From Nitrospinota bacterium (GTDB taxonomy: Bacteria; UBA8248), in contig DNYS01000205.1 of assembly GCA_003506735.1 (NCBI GenBank), positions 7,041 to 19,329 of the forward strand: a stretch of DNA of 12,289 nucleotides, given 5' to 3'. Within the stretch, counting starts at the first letter, position 1; each line of letters opens with the position of its first letter. The translations under genes were made by a program, and so were the position numbers. This document shows, piece after piece, positions 5,540 through 12,289 of the stretch. The notes under the pieces are model-generated. The model ran no database searches and was not told the origin of the DNA. It saw only the letters and a list, made by a program, of their open reading frames with translations.

Positions 5540-6445
5540 TTAGTGGCCCCCCCCCCGCCGTTTCGGTTTTATGCCGGCGGCGTTCAGATAGGCCTCGAAT
5601 ACGGCGTTGAAATCGGCCCGGCCCAGGCCGAGCGCCTTGGCGGCGACATATTGCTGGCGCGCCGCAACGCCGAGAGGAACCGGGGCTCCGAGATCGTTCG
5701 CCTCCTCGACGCTCAGGCCGAGGTCTTTTTTGCTGAGTTCAACGTCGGCGATGACCTCCGAGTAATCGCGGGCGGCCATAAAGGGGCCCTTGTAGAAGAG
5801 CAGTTGAGGCAACGCGCTTCCCTGGAGGAAATCGACCATCTTTTCCGCCTTCAGGCCCGCCTTGATTCCGAACGCAAGGCCCTCGGCGATGCCGGCGTGA
5901 TGAATGCCCAGGATGTGGTTGGTCACGAGTTTCATGATCAGGCCCCTGCCGGAGGGGCCCATGTAGGTGACCGACTTGCAGAAGGCCTCGAGAATATCCT
6001 GGTGCTTTCCCAGCGCCTTCCGGTCTCCGCCCACGATGGCCGAGACCTCCTTGTTTTTCAGGTGGGGGATGCTCCCGCTCACCGGGGAGTCGAGAAAGGC
6101 AACCCCCTTTTTTTTCGCCAAAGCGGCGATCTCGACCGCCAGAGCGACTTCGCTGGTGGAGAGCTCGAAAATGACCGCCCCCCGGCGGGCCGCTTTCAGG
6201 GCGCCGCCCGAACCCAGGTAGACCTCGCGCACAACGGACGGGGTGGGGAGCGAGCTGCAAATGACATCGGCGCCCCGCACCGCGGCGGCCGGGGTTTTGG
6301 CCGTCCGCGCCCCGTTTTTTTTCGCCGCCGCCAGGGCCTTGGGAGCAGGATCGTAGCCCGTGACGTGGTAGCCCGCTTCGGCCAGATGCTTCGTCATAAG
6401 GCCGCCCATCTTGCCCAGCCCGAGGAAAGCCACTTTTTTTGTCAT
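5540..6445 (-). CDS. NAD(P)-dependent beta-hydroxyacid dehydrogenase (3-HIBADH superfamily), copy 2
   Basis: This 301-residue tandem paralogue aligns with copy 1 end to end. FLGLGKMGGLMTKHL (7-21) is the GxGxxG loop, D32 follows in GYDPA, DSPVSGS is at 119-125, the catalytic Lys is K172 in MKLVTNH with N176, and KKDL is at 239-242. All family residues are present, so both copies should be enzymes. They differ in the substrate-side C-terminal domain and may act on different acids or form a hetero-oligomer; that is an inference. The start has a near-perfect AAGGAGG 9 nt upstream. The gene is rich in homopolymers (A8 at the codons near 6108-6115 and 6315-6322, G10 at 5547-5556 close to the stop), unlike its sister. 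It follows the MFS gene by 172 nt and probably shares its transcript. Confidence 0.92.
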   Translation of the reverse strand: MTKKVAFLGLGKMGGLMTKHLAEAGYHVTGYDPAPKALAAAKKNGARTAKTPAAAVRGADVICSSLPTPSVVREVYLGSGGALKAARRGAVIFELSTSEVALAVEIAALAKKKGVAFLDSPVSGSIPHLKNKEVSAIVGGDRKALGKHQDILEAFCKSVTYMGPSGRGLIMKLVTNHILGIHHAGIAEGLAFGIKAGLKAEKMVDFLQGSALPQLLFYKGPFMAARDYSEVIADVELSKKDLGLSVEEANDLGAPVPLGVAARQQYVAAKALGLGRADFNAVFEAYLNAAGIKPKRRGGGH

Positions 6446-6617
6446 GAAATCAATCCTCCTTTTTTATGCGTTCTCGGCGGAGGCGCCTCTGGCCGGCCTC
6501 GGGGACGAAAATCGCCCGGGAGATAGATGCCCGAAATGTGAGATGGCAATGATTTGAGTTCGCGCCCCGAATATATCACGGGAGAGAAACGCCGGGGCCG
6601 GCGGGGCGGAACGGTTT
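6446..6617. other. MFS-dehydrogenase spacer
   Basis: This 172-nt gap lies inside an otherwise same-direction gene set. Next to the dehydrogenase start it contains a 26-nt near-copy of the MFS coding region (6468-6493). After the MFS stop the minus strand has CGCCG-GCCC-CGGCG followed by TTTCTCT, at best a weak terminator or attenuator. I cannot identify a promoter with confidence, so whether the dehydrogenases are transcribed with the MFS gene stays open. Confidence 0.4.
6468..6493 (-). repeat. 26-nt repeat, non-coding copy in dehydrogenase leader
   Basis: This stretch matches 6721-6746 inside the MFS gene at 24 of 26 positions with no gap; the two differences are single-base changes around a shared GGCGCC. 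It ends just upstream of the ribosome-binding site of dehydrogenase copy 2, and the next few bases (ATAAAA-type) also loosely match. By simple counting, such a match is not expected by chance in 12 kb. Confidence 0.7.
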
Positions 6618-7859
6618 TCAGGTGGTTCTTCCCGCGCGCACGAGGCGAATCAGAAACGGGATGGCGACGATCGTCGTGAGGATGGACACGGACCCGCCGG
6701 CGATGAAAGCCATTTTATAGGCGTTCTCGGCGGGGGCGCCACTGGCGAGCATGGATTGGACGACCGTGCCTCCCAGAAGCGGACCGATCAAAAATCCGAG
6801 CGAGCCGGCCGAGTTGAAAGCTCCCATCGCCGTCGAGCGGGACTCGGAGCCGGCGAGGTCGGCGACCAGCGCCAGGCTCGGCGAAAAATTGAGGGCGCTG
6901 ATGACGCCGAGCAAGAGCATCGAGGGGAAGAGCCAGCCGGGGTCTATCCAGGCGAAAGCCGCAACGAAGACGGCATAGAGCAGCGAGGCGGAGACGATGA
7001 TAATGCTTTTCGACCATATTCTGCATAGCTTCCCGAAGGGATAGCAAAGCAGTCCGAATGGAAAGAGGAGGGTGGACATGAGGAAGCCGAATCGTTTCGG
7101 CGTCCAGCCGAGATGATGGACGAGGTAGAGGTTGAACGAGGAGATGATGATGCCCACAAGGAGCCGGTCGGCGAAGGTGAAAAGGCATGGGACAAGGAGG
7201 GCTCTTTCCTTGCGGAAAATTCGAGCCAGCGCGGACAGCCCGGGGCCTCCCTTATGGGATGGCACGTCCCGGTCGTGCCGGAGAAACCATCCGCTGATGA
7301 GGGCGCCTGAAAAGCCGATGATGGTGGCCCCGATGAGGGGGCGGATAATGCCGCCCCTTGAGAGCGCGCCTCCGAGACCCGCGCCGCTCGCGACGGCAAA
7401 AATAATGGAAGCGCCCACCGCGCCCATGATGGGAGCCGATCGGATCGGGTTGCGGTGAGCCATGGCAAGGGCCACCCCCATGACGCCGGTCAGGGCAGCG
7501 ATGTGGGTGATGCCCTCGAAAAAACGCATGATCATCAGGGTGGCGTAGTTCGGCGCCCAGCCCAGCGCCAGGATGAGGAGGGCATCGAGCACGAAGGCGG
7601 CGACGACGATGGGCAGGCGCCTTCCGATCCGATCGATGGCCCAGCCCACCAAGGGCGCGGCGAGGATGGCGCCCACCATGTTCGCCGAGAGAAAGGCGTG
7701 GGCCGCGAAAGGGCTCACGGAATAACGGTCGAGCACCAAAGGCTTGAGAATCGGCACCAGCAGGGTGACCGGAATGACGGCGAGAAATACGAGAAGGCAC
7801 AGTGCGCCCAAGGGCGGATGGTGGAGATCGCCTTCCGCGCGGCCGTGCGGTTCATTCAT
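6618..7859 (-). CDS. MFS transporter, 12 membrane helices
   Basis: This 413-residue protein has the size and pattern of a major facilitator. There are about twelve hydrophobic helices in two halves, separated by a polar central loop (about 195-216). The loop between helices 2 and 3 carries motif A, VGWAIDRIGRRLP (71-83). RFFEG (112-116) in helix 4 is a motif-B-like site, and RSTAMGAFNSAGSLGFLIGP (341-360) is a plausible second-half signature. The N-terminus is polar and cytosolic. I cannot tell importer from exporter or name a substrate. The ATG at 7859 is the only ATG between the upstream stop (7916-7914) and residue 61, but it has no clear Shine-Dalgarno. The ABM gene ends 54 nt upstream, so the two genes are probably co-transcribed. 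Two dehydrogenases follow, hinting at uptake of a hydroxy or keto acid. Confidence 0.9.
   Translation of the reverse strand: MNEPHGRAEGDLHHPPLGALCLLVFLAVIPVTLLVPILKPLVLDRYSVSPFAAHAFLSANMVGAILAAPLVGWAIDRIGRRLPIVVAAFVLDALLILALGWAPNYATLMIMRFFEGITHIAALTGVMGVALAMAHRNPIRSAPIMGAVGASIIFAVASGAGLGGALSRGGIIRPLIGATIIGFSGALISGWFLRHDRDVPSHKGGPGLSALARIFRKERALLVPCLFTFADRLLVGIIISSFNLYLVHHLGWTPKRFGFLMSTLLFPFGLLCYPFGKLCRIWSKSIIIVSASLLYAVFVAAFAWIDPGWLFPSMLLLGVISALNFSPSLALVADLAGSESRSTAMGAFNSAGSLGFLIGPLLGGTVVQSMLASGAPAENAYKMAFIAGGSVSILTTIVAIPFLIRLVRAGRTT
6721..6746 (-). repeat. 26-nt repeat, coding copy in MFS gene
   Basis: Partner of 6468-6493. Here it encodes ASGAPAENA (residues 372-380) in the last periplasmic loop of the MFS transporter. 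The direction is the same as the other copy, about 253 nt apart. Confidence 0.7.
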
Positions 7860-7913
7860 CGGTTGTATATCGGCATGAGATCCCTGGGGGTGGAACTGGA
7901 TCGAGGACGGGCG

Positions 7914-8213
7914 TTAGCCGATGTCTCCCTCGTGTCCGTACACTTTGTGCCGCGGGCGCTCCTGGAGGATTTCAGCTTTTCCCCAATCGGTCACATCCTT
8001 GAATGCGTCGCTTTGGATAAATGCCTTAAATGCATCGCGGGAGTCCCACTCGGAAAAGATGGTATAGGAATTGGGTTTTTTCACCTGCTGGTAGAGCAGG
8101 CTTTGCACATGGCCTGGAGAGCCGTCGAGGGCATTTGCCACGGCCTCGAACTTTTCCTCGAAATCGCTTTCTTTCCCTTCGATCACCTCATAGTACATAC
8201 CCACAGTAATCAT
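7914..8213 (-). CDS. ABM (antibiotic biosynthesis monooxygenase) domain protein
   Basis: This 99-residue protein is one ferredoxin-like ABM domain. The first strand is MITVGMYYEVIEGKESDFEE, and the hallmark IFSEWDSRDAFKAFIQSDAF spans 52-71 with the conserved Trp56. It ends with the PRHKVYG tail (87-93), whose His is typical of this subgroup. Relatives include small cofactor-free quinol monooxygenases and IsdG/HmoA-type haem-degrading proteins; the sequence does not decide between these, and many members have no known substrate. The frame is open for 70 codons upstream, but the ATG at 8213 has GAGG 7 nt upstream and starts exactly where family members do. It is the first gene of the minus-strand set ABM, MFS and two dehydrogenases, with 54 nt to the MFS start, which suggests that it acts on or senses the same compound. 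Confidence 0.88.
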   Translation of the reverse strand: MITVGMYYEVIEGKESDFEEKFEAVANALDGSPGHVQSLLYQQVKKPNSYTIFSEWDSRDAFKAFIQSDAFKDVTDWGKAEILQERPRHKVYGHEGDIG

Positions 8214-8321
8214 GGAATATCCTCGAATGGTTTGTCGGTCAGAATTGGGCTCGGGCCACTTCCTTCGCAGATTAACAAGAAGCGGCGAAATCCGAAACCG
8301 AATGCGGGAATATTTCCGGTA

Positions 8322-8337
8322 TTTTGGCCGGCCAAAA
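8322..8337. promoter_or_regulatory. 16-nt perfect palindrome, possible operator
   Basis: TTTTGGCCGGCCAAAA is a perfect palindrome followed by four more A bases. It is 109 nt upstream of the ABM start codon and about 250 nt upstream of the first glycosyltransferase. A perfect dyad in a divergent promoter region fits a dimeric regulator site, but no regulator gene is nearby and a chance GC-rich palindrome cannot be excluded. Confidence 0.35.
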
Positions 8338-8388
8338 AAAATCAGGCCGGTTTTCCCTTTCGCCTGGTCCGGGAAAGAAAATGCCGGC

Positions 8389-8418
8389 TTGTCTCCCGAG
8401 TGGCGGGAAAGATAAAGT
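8389..8418 (+). promoter_or_regulatory. weak candidate sigma70-type promoter for polysaccharide genes
   Basis: TTGTCT and TAAAGT are separated by 18 nt, each matching the sigma70 consensus at 4 of 6 positions. The spacer contains the dyad TCCCG-AGTGG-CGGGA, which could be a repressor site. The transcript would have a leader of about 165 nt. This is a weak match and only a suggestion. Confidence 0.2.
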
Positions 8419-8589
8419 ACCAAGAGATGTGATTTCAGGTCCCGCCTGGGGAAATGTATTTCGAGTGAGGATTCCGGTTTTTCCCGTACGCGACGAATTT
8501 CGTGCCATTTCTTTCAAGGAACGCATTCCAGGGTCCTTGGGGTTGAAGGCCTGCGTGAATTCCTCCCGTTCCCCGGGGGGGAGTGCGAG

Positions 8590-9834
8590 TTGAGCGGCCC
8601 ATTGCGGATTCTCATGGTGCTCGACAGCTTTTTCCCCGACAGCCAGGGTGGGGCCGAACGGATGGTGGACGGTTGGTGCCGGGAATTCGCCGCCAGGGGA
8701 CATGAAGTGCGTGTCCTGGCGGGGCGAATCGGGATGCCGGCGGGCCAGGAAGAGGAGATGGGCGGCTACCGGGTGTTGAGGTGGACCTCGAAGCGGCGCT
8801 CATTCAGCGACGGATACTTTTCCGCGATTGTTGCCTGTGCGGGATCGGCCGCCCGCATCGGAAAAGAATGGCGGCCCGATGTCGTCCACTGCCACCAGGG
8901 GCTTTCGGCCTATGCGGCGCTTCATTCCGGAATCTCGGCTCCGGCTCTTTGCACATTTCATAGCCCCTGGCGCGATGAATTTATCGAGGATGCCCGGGCG
9001 AAGGAGGAGACCCTCTCCCCCGCGCTCCGCCCGCTCTACCGGCTGGCGTCTATCCTCAAAGCGGCGCGAATTCACCAGATGGAGGGCGATGCGCTTCTCC
9101 GGAGCCAGGGTGCGGCGGTCCTGAGCGTCTTCAGCCGCGGCCGGCTCGCCGATGCCCACGGCATCCCGCCCGAAAGCATCGATCTCCTGCGGGGGGGGAT
9201 CGATCTGGATCGTTTCTCTCCCGCCCCCGGAGATGAGCGCGCGCAAATTCGCCGCCGCCTGGGCTTTGCCGGGTTGACCCTGTTGAGCGTGCGGCGGCTG
9301 GTCAGGCGGACGGGGGTCGATCTTCTGCTTCAGGCCATGGTTCAAATCTGCTCGGGGGTGCCGGACGTTCATCTCATCCTGGTGGGAAAGGGGCCCGAGC
9401 GGAAATCGCTCGAGCGTATGGCGGACGAGTTGGGTATCGGCTCCTCCGTCCGGTTCGCCGGTTTTATTCCGGACGAGGTACTGCCCGACTATTACCGGGC
9501 TGCCGATCTATTCGTCCTCCCCACGCGCTCCCTGGAGGGTTTTGGCATGGCGACGGTGGAGGCCCTGGCATCGGGCACGCCGGTGGTGGGAACGCCCGTG
9601 GGCGCCACGCCCGAGATATTGGGGCCTTTGGAGAAAGGGTTGCTGGCGGCCAAGGCCACAGCCCACGGAATTTCGAGGGCGGCTCTTCCGTTGCTCGTTT
9701 TTCCCAGCGCCCTGGACGATCTGCGCTCGCGGTGCCGGAGCTACGCCGAGGCGAACTACCGGTGGTCCGATGCGGGAGACGCTCTCGAAGAGGTCTATGT
9801 GCGCCTGATAGCAGAGAGGAAAGGGGAGGCCTGA
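8590..9834 (+). CDS. GT-B glycosyltransferase, GT4-like, copy 1
   Basis: This 414-residue protein has the two Rossmann-like halves of a GT-B fold. The N-terminal acceptor domain begins ILMVLDSFFPDSQGGAERMV (7-26) with the usual glycine pair. The C-terminal nucleotide-sugar domain includes HLILVGKGPERKSLE (261-275) and the retaining-enzyme E-x7-E motif, E316 to E324 in LEGFGMATVEALASGTPVVG. In the donor-phosphate motif the usual Lys is replaced: RRLVRRTGVD has Thr241, although Arg236 and Arg240 remain. Such enzymes transfer sugars from nucleotide donors to lipid-linked glycans on the cytosolic face of the inner membrane. The start is TTG at 8590, with a GGGGGGGAG ribosome site 6 nt upstream and no ATG nearby in frame. 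It opens a set continuing with another transferase and a flippase. Confidence 0.9.
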   Translation: MSGPLRILMVLDSFFPDSQGGAERMVDGWCREFAARGHEVRVLAGRIGMPAGQEEEMGGYRVLRWTSKRRSFSDGYFSAIVACAGSAARIGKEWRPDVVHCHQGLSAYAALHSGISAPALCTFHSPWRDEFIEDARAKEETLSPALRPLYRLASILKAARIHQMEGDALLRSQGAAVLSVFSRGRLADAHGIPPESIDLLRGGIDLDRFSPAPGDERAQIRRRLGFAGLTLLSVRRLVRRTGVDLLLQAMVQICSGVPDVHLILVGKGPERKSLERMADELGIGSSVRFAGFIPDEVLPDYYRAADLFVLPTRSLEGFGMATVEALASGTPVVGTPVGATPEILGPLEKGLLAAKATAHGISRAALPLLVFPSALDDLRSRCRSYAEANYRWSDAGDALEEVYVRLIAERKGEA

Positions 9835-9840
9835 TCGCCG

Positions 9841-10986
9841 ATGCGGGTTCTCCTGGTCTCCCACGCATGCGCCGCTCCGATTAACCGGGCAAAATTATCG
9901 GCCCTCTCCCGGCGGCCGGATTTAGAGATATCCCTTCTCGTGCCCCGTCTCTGGAAGGAAGGGGGATGCCGGTATCTCACAAAGCCGGGAGAGGACGAGG
10001 GATTCCGGATTTACGCTGGCGGCGTATTATTCTCCGGGCGGGTGACGGGCCATTTCTACCGGAGCGGGTTGAATCGGGCCCTGCGGGCGGAGCGCCCCGA
10101 CATCGTTCATTTGGAGGAGGAGCCCTGGAGCCTGGTGGCGGCCCAGATTATGGCCGAGTTGGCCTTGATTCGCCCGCGTCCGAAGCTGGTCCTGTTTTCG
10201 TTTGAAAACATGGACCTGAATCTTCCCTGGTACCGCGATGGCATCGAGCGGTGGGTGTTGGCGTCGGCGGATGCCCTCATCGCGGGAGGGGAAACCGTCC
10301 GCGAGCGATTGCTCGGCCGGGGGGCGGCTCCGGGACGCCTGACGGTGCTTCCCCAGTTCGGGCTGGACCCGGATATTTTTCGCCCGCCCGCCGGGCCGGA
10401 GCGGCCGGATATTTTCACGGTGGGATTCATCGGCCGCCATGTCCACGAAAAAGGGGTCGATATCCTCATCGAGGCGCTGGCACGGCTAAAAGGAGCCTGG
10501 CGGGCCATTATCGCCGGGGATGGGCCCACGCGGGCCGAACTCGAATCCTCCGCCGGGAGACATGGCATGGGCGGGCGGATTCTTTTTACGGGGTGGCTGG
10601 ACCATTTCGAAATTCCGGGTTTGCTGAGACAAATGCATGTCCTGGTCCTGCCCACAAGGACGGTTGAGAGATACAAGGAACAATTCGGCCACGTTCTCAT
10701 CGAGGCCATGAGCGCGGGCGTCGTTCCCGTTGGCTCCTCTTCGGGAGAAATCCCCCATGTCATCGGGGCGGATGGGTTCATTTTTCCCGAAAACGATCCC
10801 GCCGCGCTGGCGGGCATACTCCAGGATTTGCTCGATCGGCCCGCCCTTTTGGATCGGCTATCCGCCTCGGGAAGAAAGCGGGTGATTTCCGAGTTTGGAT
10901 GGGATGTGATTGCCGAAAAGACCCATGCCGTTTACGGGCGGGCGCTTTCGGGCGAAAACGCCGCTTGCGGGGCGCAGGGCCAATGA
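9841..10986 (+). CDS. GT-B glycosyltransferase, GT4-like, copy 2
   Basis: This 381-residue GT-B enzyme is more divergent in its acceptor half (starts MRVLLVSHACAAPINRAKLS) and canonical in its donor half. The phosphate-binding pair is intact in VGFIGRHVHEKGVDILIEAL (Arg199, Lys204), AIIAGDGPTRAELE (222-235) is the next strand and loop, and the retaining E-x7-E motif is E280 to E288 in EQFGHVLIEAMSAGVVPVG. It contains VHLEEEPWSLVAAQ (89-102) in the N-domain, a pattern I associate with GT4 enzymes that bind glycan acceptors. The ATG at 9841 lies 6 nt after the previous stop; its ribosome site GGGGAGG sits inside the end of the previous gene. Its stop overlaps the flippase start (ATGA), so the two are probably translationally coupled. 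The donor sugar and linkage cannot be predicted here. Confidence 0.92.
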   Translation: MRVLLVSHACAAPINRAKLSALSRRPDLEISLLVPRLWKEGGCRYLTKPGEDEGFRIYAGGVLFSGRVTGHFYRSGLNRALRAERPDIVHLEEEPWSLVAAQIMAELALIRPRPKLVLFSFENMDLNLPWYRDGIERWVLASADALIAGGETVRERLLGRGAAPGRLTVLPQFGLDPDIFRPPAGPERPDIFTVGFIGRHVHEKGVDILIEALARLKGAWRAIIAGDGPTRAELESSAGRHGMGGRILFTGWLDHFEIPGLLRQMHVLVLPTRTVERYKEQFGHVLIEAMSAGVVPVGSSSGEIPHVIGADGFIFPENDPAALAGILQDLLDRPALLDRLSASGRKRVISEFGWDVIAEKTHAVYGRALSGENAACGAQGQ

Positions 10987-12289
10987 GCTGGATGGCCGAG
11001 GCGGTGAAAAATTCCGGATGGGTTTTGGCTGGCCGGGGCCTGGAGCGCCTGATCCGAATCGCCGTTGTCGTTGTTCTCGCCCGGGTGCTGGGTGTGCGGG
11101 GATTCGGGGTCTACTCTTTTGCGTTTGCATTTGCCGAAATGTTCGCCATTTTTACCGACGCCGGGCTTCATACCGTCCTCGTGCGCGAAATCGCCAAGAA
11201 CCGCGACGAAGCCCCCCGCCTCCTCGGCAGCGCGCTGGTTCTGAAAGGGTTCATGGCCCTGGCGAGCTGGGCCGCCATGTGGGTCATGGTCGTCTGGACG
11301 ATTCCGGCCGGAGAATCGCGCACCTCGGCGCTGGTCGCCTCGTTCCTGCTGTTCGTCTCCTTCCGTGTGACTTCCCTGCGCACGCTTCTCGACGCCCCGT
11401 TCGAGGCCGGCCTGCGGATGGCCAGGCCCATGATTCTGGGGATTGGAAGTGAATTTCTTTCCGCTGTCGGACTCATCGCCGCCGCATGGGCGGGGTGGCC
11501 CATCCCGGGCCTGATCGCCGTCCAGCTGGTCTTGTTCGTTCCCGGCTGCGCCGTTTTGGCCCGGTTATTTTTTCGGGAGGTCCGGCCAGACCTCCGGTTC
11601 GACCCGCGCCATTGGTTTGGCCTGTTGCGAATGGCGGTTCCCATCGGAGCGGCCAACGCCTTTTTCATCGTCTATACGCGGACCGATTTTCTGATGCTGG
11701 AATGGATTTCGGGAGAAAGGTCTGTCGGAATGTATTCGGCCGCCTACAAGCTGACCGGTTCGCTGGGCATTATTCCGCTGGCCGTGACCACCTCGCTGCT
11801 GCCCCTCATTTCCCGCTCTTTCGAGGCGGGAAAGGGCGATGAAGTTCGCAAGATGTACCGTGCGTCAATGTCGTTGGCGATGGCCGTGGGGCTGCCCCTT
11901 GCGGTCTGCGGTATTTTATTTCCGGGCGCGATTATCGGGTTGATATATGGCCCCGAATTCGCCCCCGCGGCGAATGCCCTCCAGGTTCTGGCGGGATCCA
12001 TGCTCTTGAGTTTTCTTCTTTTTGTGATGACAACGGCTGGCGTGGCGGTCGGCAAGGCGGGACTGTTTGCGGGATACGCAGGGCTTTTGGCCATTTTGAA
12101 CGCCGCTTTGAACGCGGCCCTCATTCCGCGATTTGGTTATGTGGGGGCCAGCTGGGCGACGTTTGTGGCCGAGGCCACGATGCTGGCGGTGGGCCTGATG
12201 GTCCTGAGGCCGGTTGTGGGGCTGCCTTCCGGCGGGACCGCCCTTCGCGCGGCCGGGGCGGCGGCGGCGGCGGCGGGCGGGGGCGGCGG
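10983..12289 (+). CDS. Wzx-like polysaccharide flippase (MATE/MVF superfamily), partial
   Basis: This frame is open from the ATG at 10983 to the window end: 435 codons with no stop, so the C-terminus is missing or nearly so. It is almost entirely membrane helices, about twelve in what is visible. Family features include the start SWMAEAVKNSGWVLAGRGLERL, then LARVLGVRGFGVYSFAFAFA, AVPIGAANAFFIVYTRTDFL with GMYSAAYKL (about 225-270), and LIYGPEFAPAANALQVL (about 325-341). These are typical of Wzx/RfbX O-unit flippases that move undecaprenyl-linked oligosaccharide across the inner membrane. The start overlaps the preceding glycosyltransferase stop by ATGA, with a GGGGCG-type purine stretch upstream. 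The last visible codons are a GCG/GGC tract (Ala then Gly run) that looks low-complexity and may lie near the true end of the protein. The context fits O-antigen or exopolysaccharide assembly. Confidence 0.9.
   Translation, partial: MSWMAEAVKNSGWVLAGRGLERLIRIAVVVVLARVLGVRGFGVYSFAFAFAEMFAIFTDAGLHTVLVREIAKNRDEAPRLLGSALVLKGFMALASWAAMWVMVVWTIPAGESRTSALVASFLLFVSFRVTSLRTLLDAPFEAGLRMARPMILGIGSEFLSAVGLIAAAWAGWPIPGLIAVQLVLFVPGCAVLARLFFREVRPDLRFDPRHWFGLLRMAVPIGAANAFFIVYTRTDFLMLEWISGERSVGMYSAAYKLTGSLGIIPLAVTTSLLPLISRSFEAGKGDEVRKMYRASMSLAMAVGLPLAVCGILFPGAIIGLIYGPEFAPAANALQVLAGSMLLSFLLFVMTTAGVAVGKAGLFAGYAGLLAILNAALNAALIPRFGYVGASWATFVAEATMLAVGLMVLRPVVGLPSGGTALRAAGAAAAAAGGGG

Larger units (their letters stand above)
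8214..8589. other. divergent regulatory region between ABM operon and polysaccharide cluster
   Basis: This 376-nt stretch separates two oppositely directed gene sets, so it must hold promoters for both. Visible structure includes a perfect 16-nt palindrome at 8322-8337, an inverted repeat TCCCG-AGTGG-CGGGA at 8394-8408, and a short dyad ACGAA-T-TTCGT near 8494-8504. Open frames across it show no family features and no ribosome sites, so I call it non-coding. Confidence 0.55.

Noticed and set aside
4961..6526. Plus-strand open frame of about 521 codons across both dehydrogenases
   Set aside because: Antisense shadow of two well-supported genes, spanning their boundary; no recognisable domain.
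7455..8432. Plus-strand open frame opposite the MFS and ABM genes
   Set aside because: His/Gly/Asp-rich antisense composition at first; no start signal; both minus-strand genes are firm.
8324..8593. Small plus-strand gene in front of the first glycosyltransferase
   Set aside because: Pro/Gly/Ser-rich translation without a Shine-Dalgarno; overlaps the TTG start and its ribosome site.
1..12289. CRISPR array, tRNA, rRNA, transposase, integrase or phage genes
   Set aside because: No regularly spaced repeats, no cloverleaf or rRNA signature sequence, and no protein with mobile-element or phage features was seen on either strand.

Overview
This is a GC-rich chromosomal window from what looks like an uncultured Gram-negative bacterium. 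I infer this from strong G/C bias at third codon positions, clear Shine-Dalgarno sites, ATGA gene overlaps and a Wzx-type polysaccharide flippase. I cannot place the lineage from sequence alone. I see no rRNA, tRNA, CRISPR array or intact insertion sequence.

Layout. The left edge carries the start of a small exported Lys-rich protein (minus strand, cut by the window edge). Next, on the plus strand, come a stand-alone cyclic-nucleotide-binding-domain protein and a DoxX-family membrane protein. From 1581 to 4416 everything is on the minus strand: a small four-helix membrane protein; a HEPN-MNT toxin-antitoxin pair (hepT/mntA-like) whose 3' edge abuts a broken copy of the tail of that membrane protein; a good intrinsic terminator; a ThiF/MoeB-type adenylyltransferase with an N-terminal rhodanese domain; and the truncated remnant of a second rhodanese. 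An AT-rich patch (about 4500-4630) separates this block from the next.

From 4631 to 8213 a minus-strand set of four genes reads ABM-domain protein, MFS transporter, then two tandem paralogues of the 3-hydroxyisobutyrate dehydrogenase superfamily. This looks like a small-molecule uptake or oxidation operon, but the substrate cannot be read from the sequence. A 376-nt divergent regulatory region (8214-8589) follows. Then a plus-strand surface-polysaccharide cluster runs off the right edge: two GT-B glycosyltransferases (GT4-like) and a Wzx/MATE-like flippase, tightly packed and probably co-transcribed.

I did not find a clearly new multi-gene system. The points most worth a second look are two cases in which a short piece of a gene's 3' end is copied a few hundred bases away, each at the border of another gene. 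One sits about 10 nt from the hepT stop codon, which suggests that the toxin-antitoxin module landed in, or recombined into, a duplicated membrane-protein gene. The rhodanese-E1 fusion next to a decaying second rhodanese, and the ABM-MFS-double dehydrogenase operon, are also of interest.
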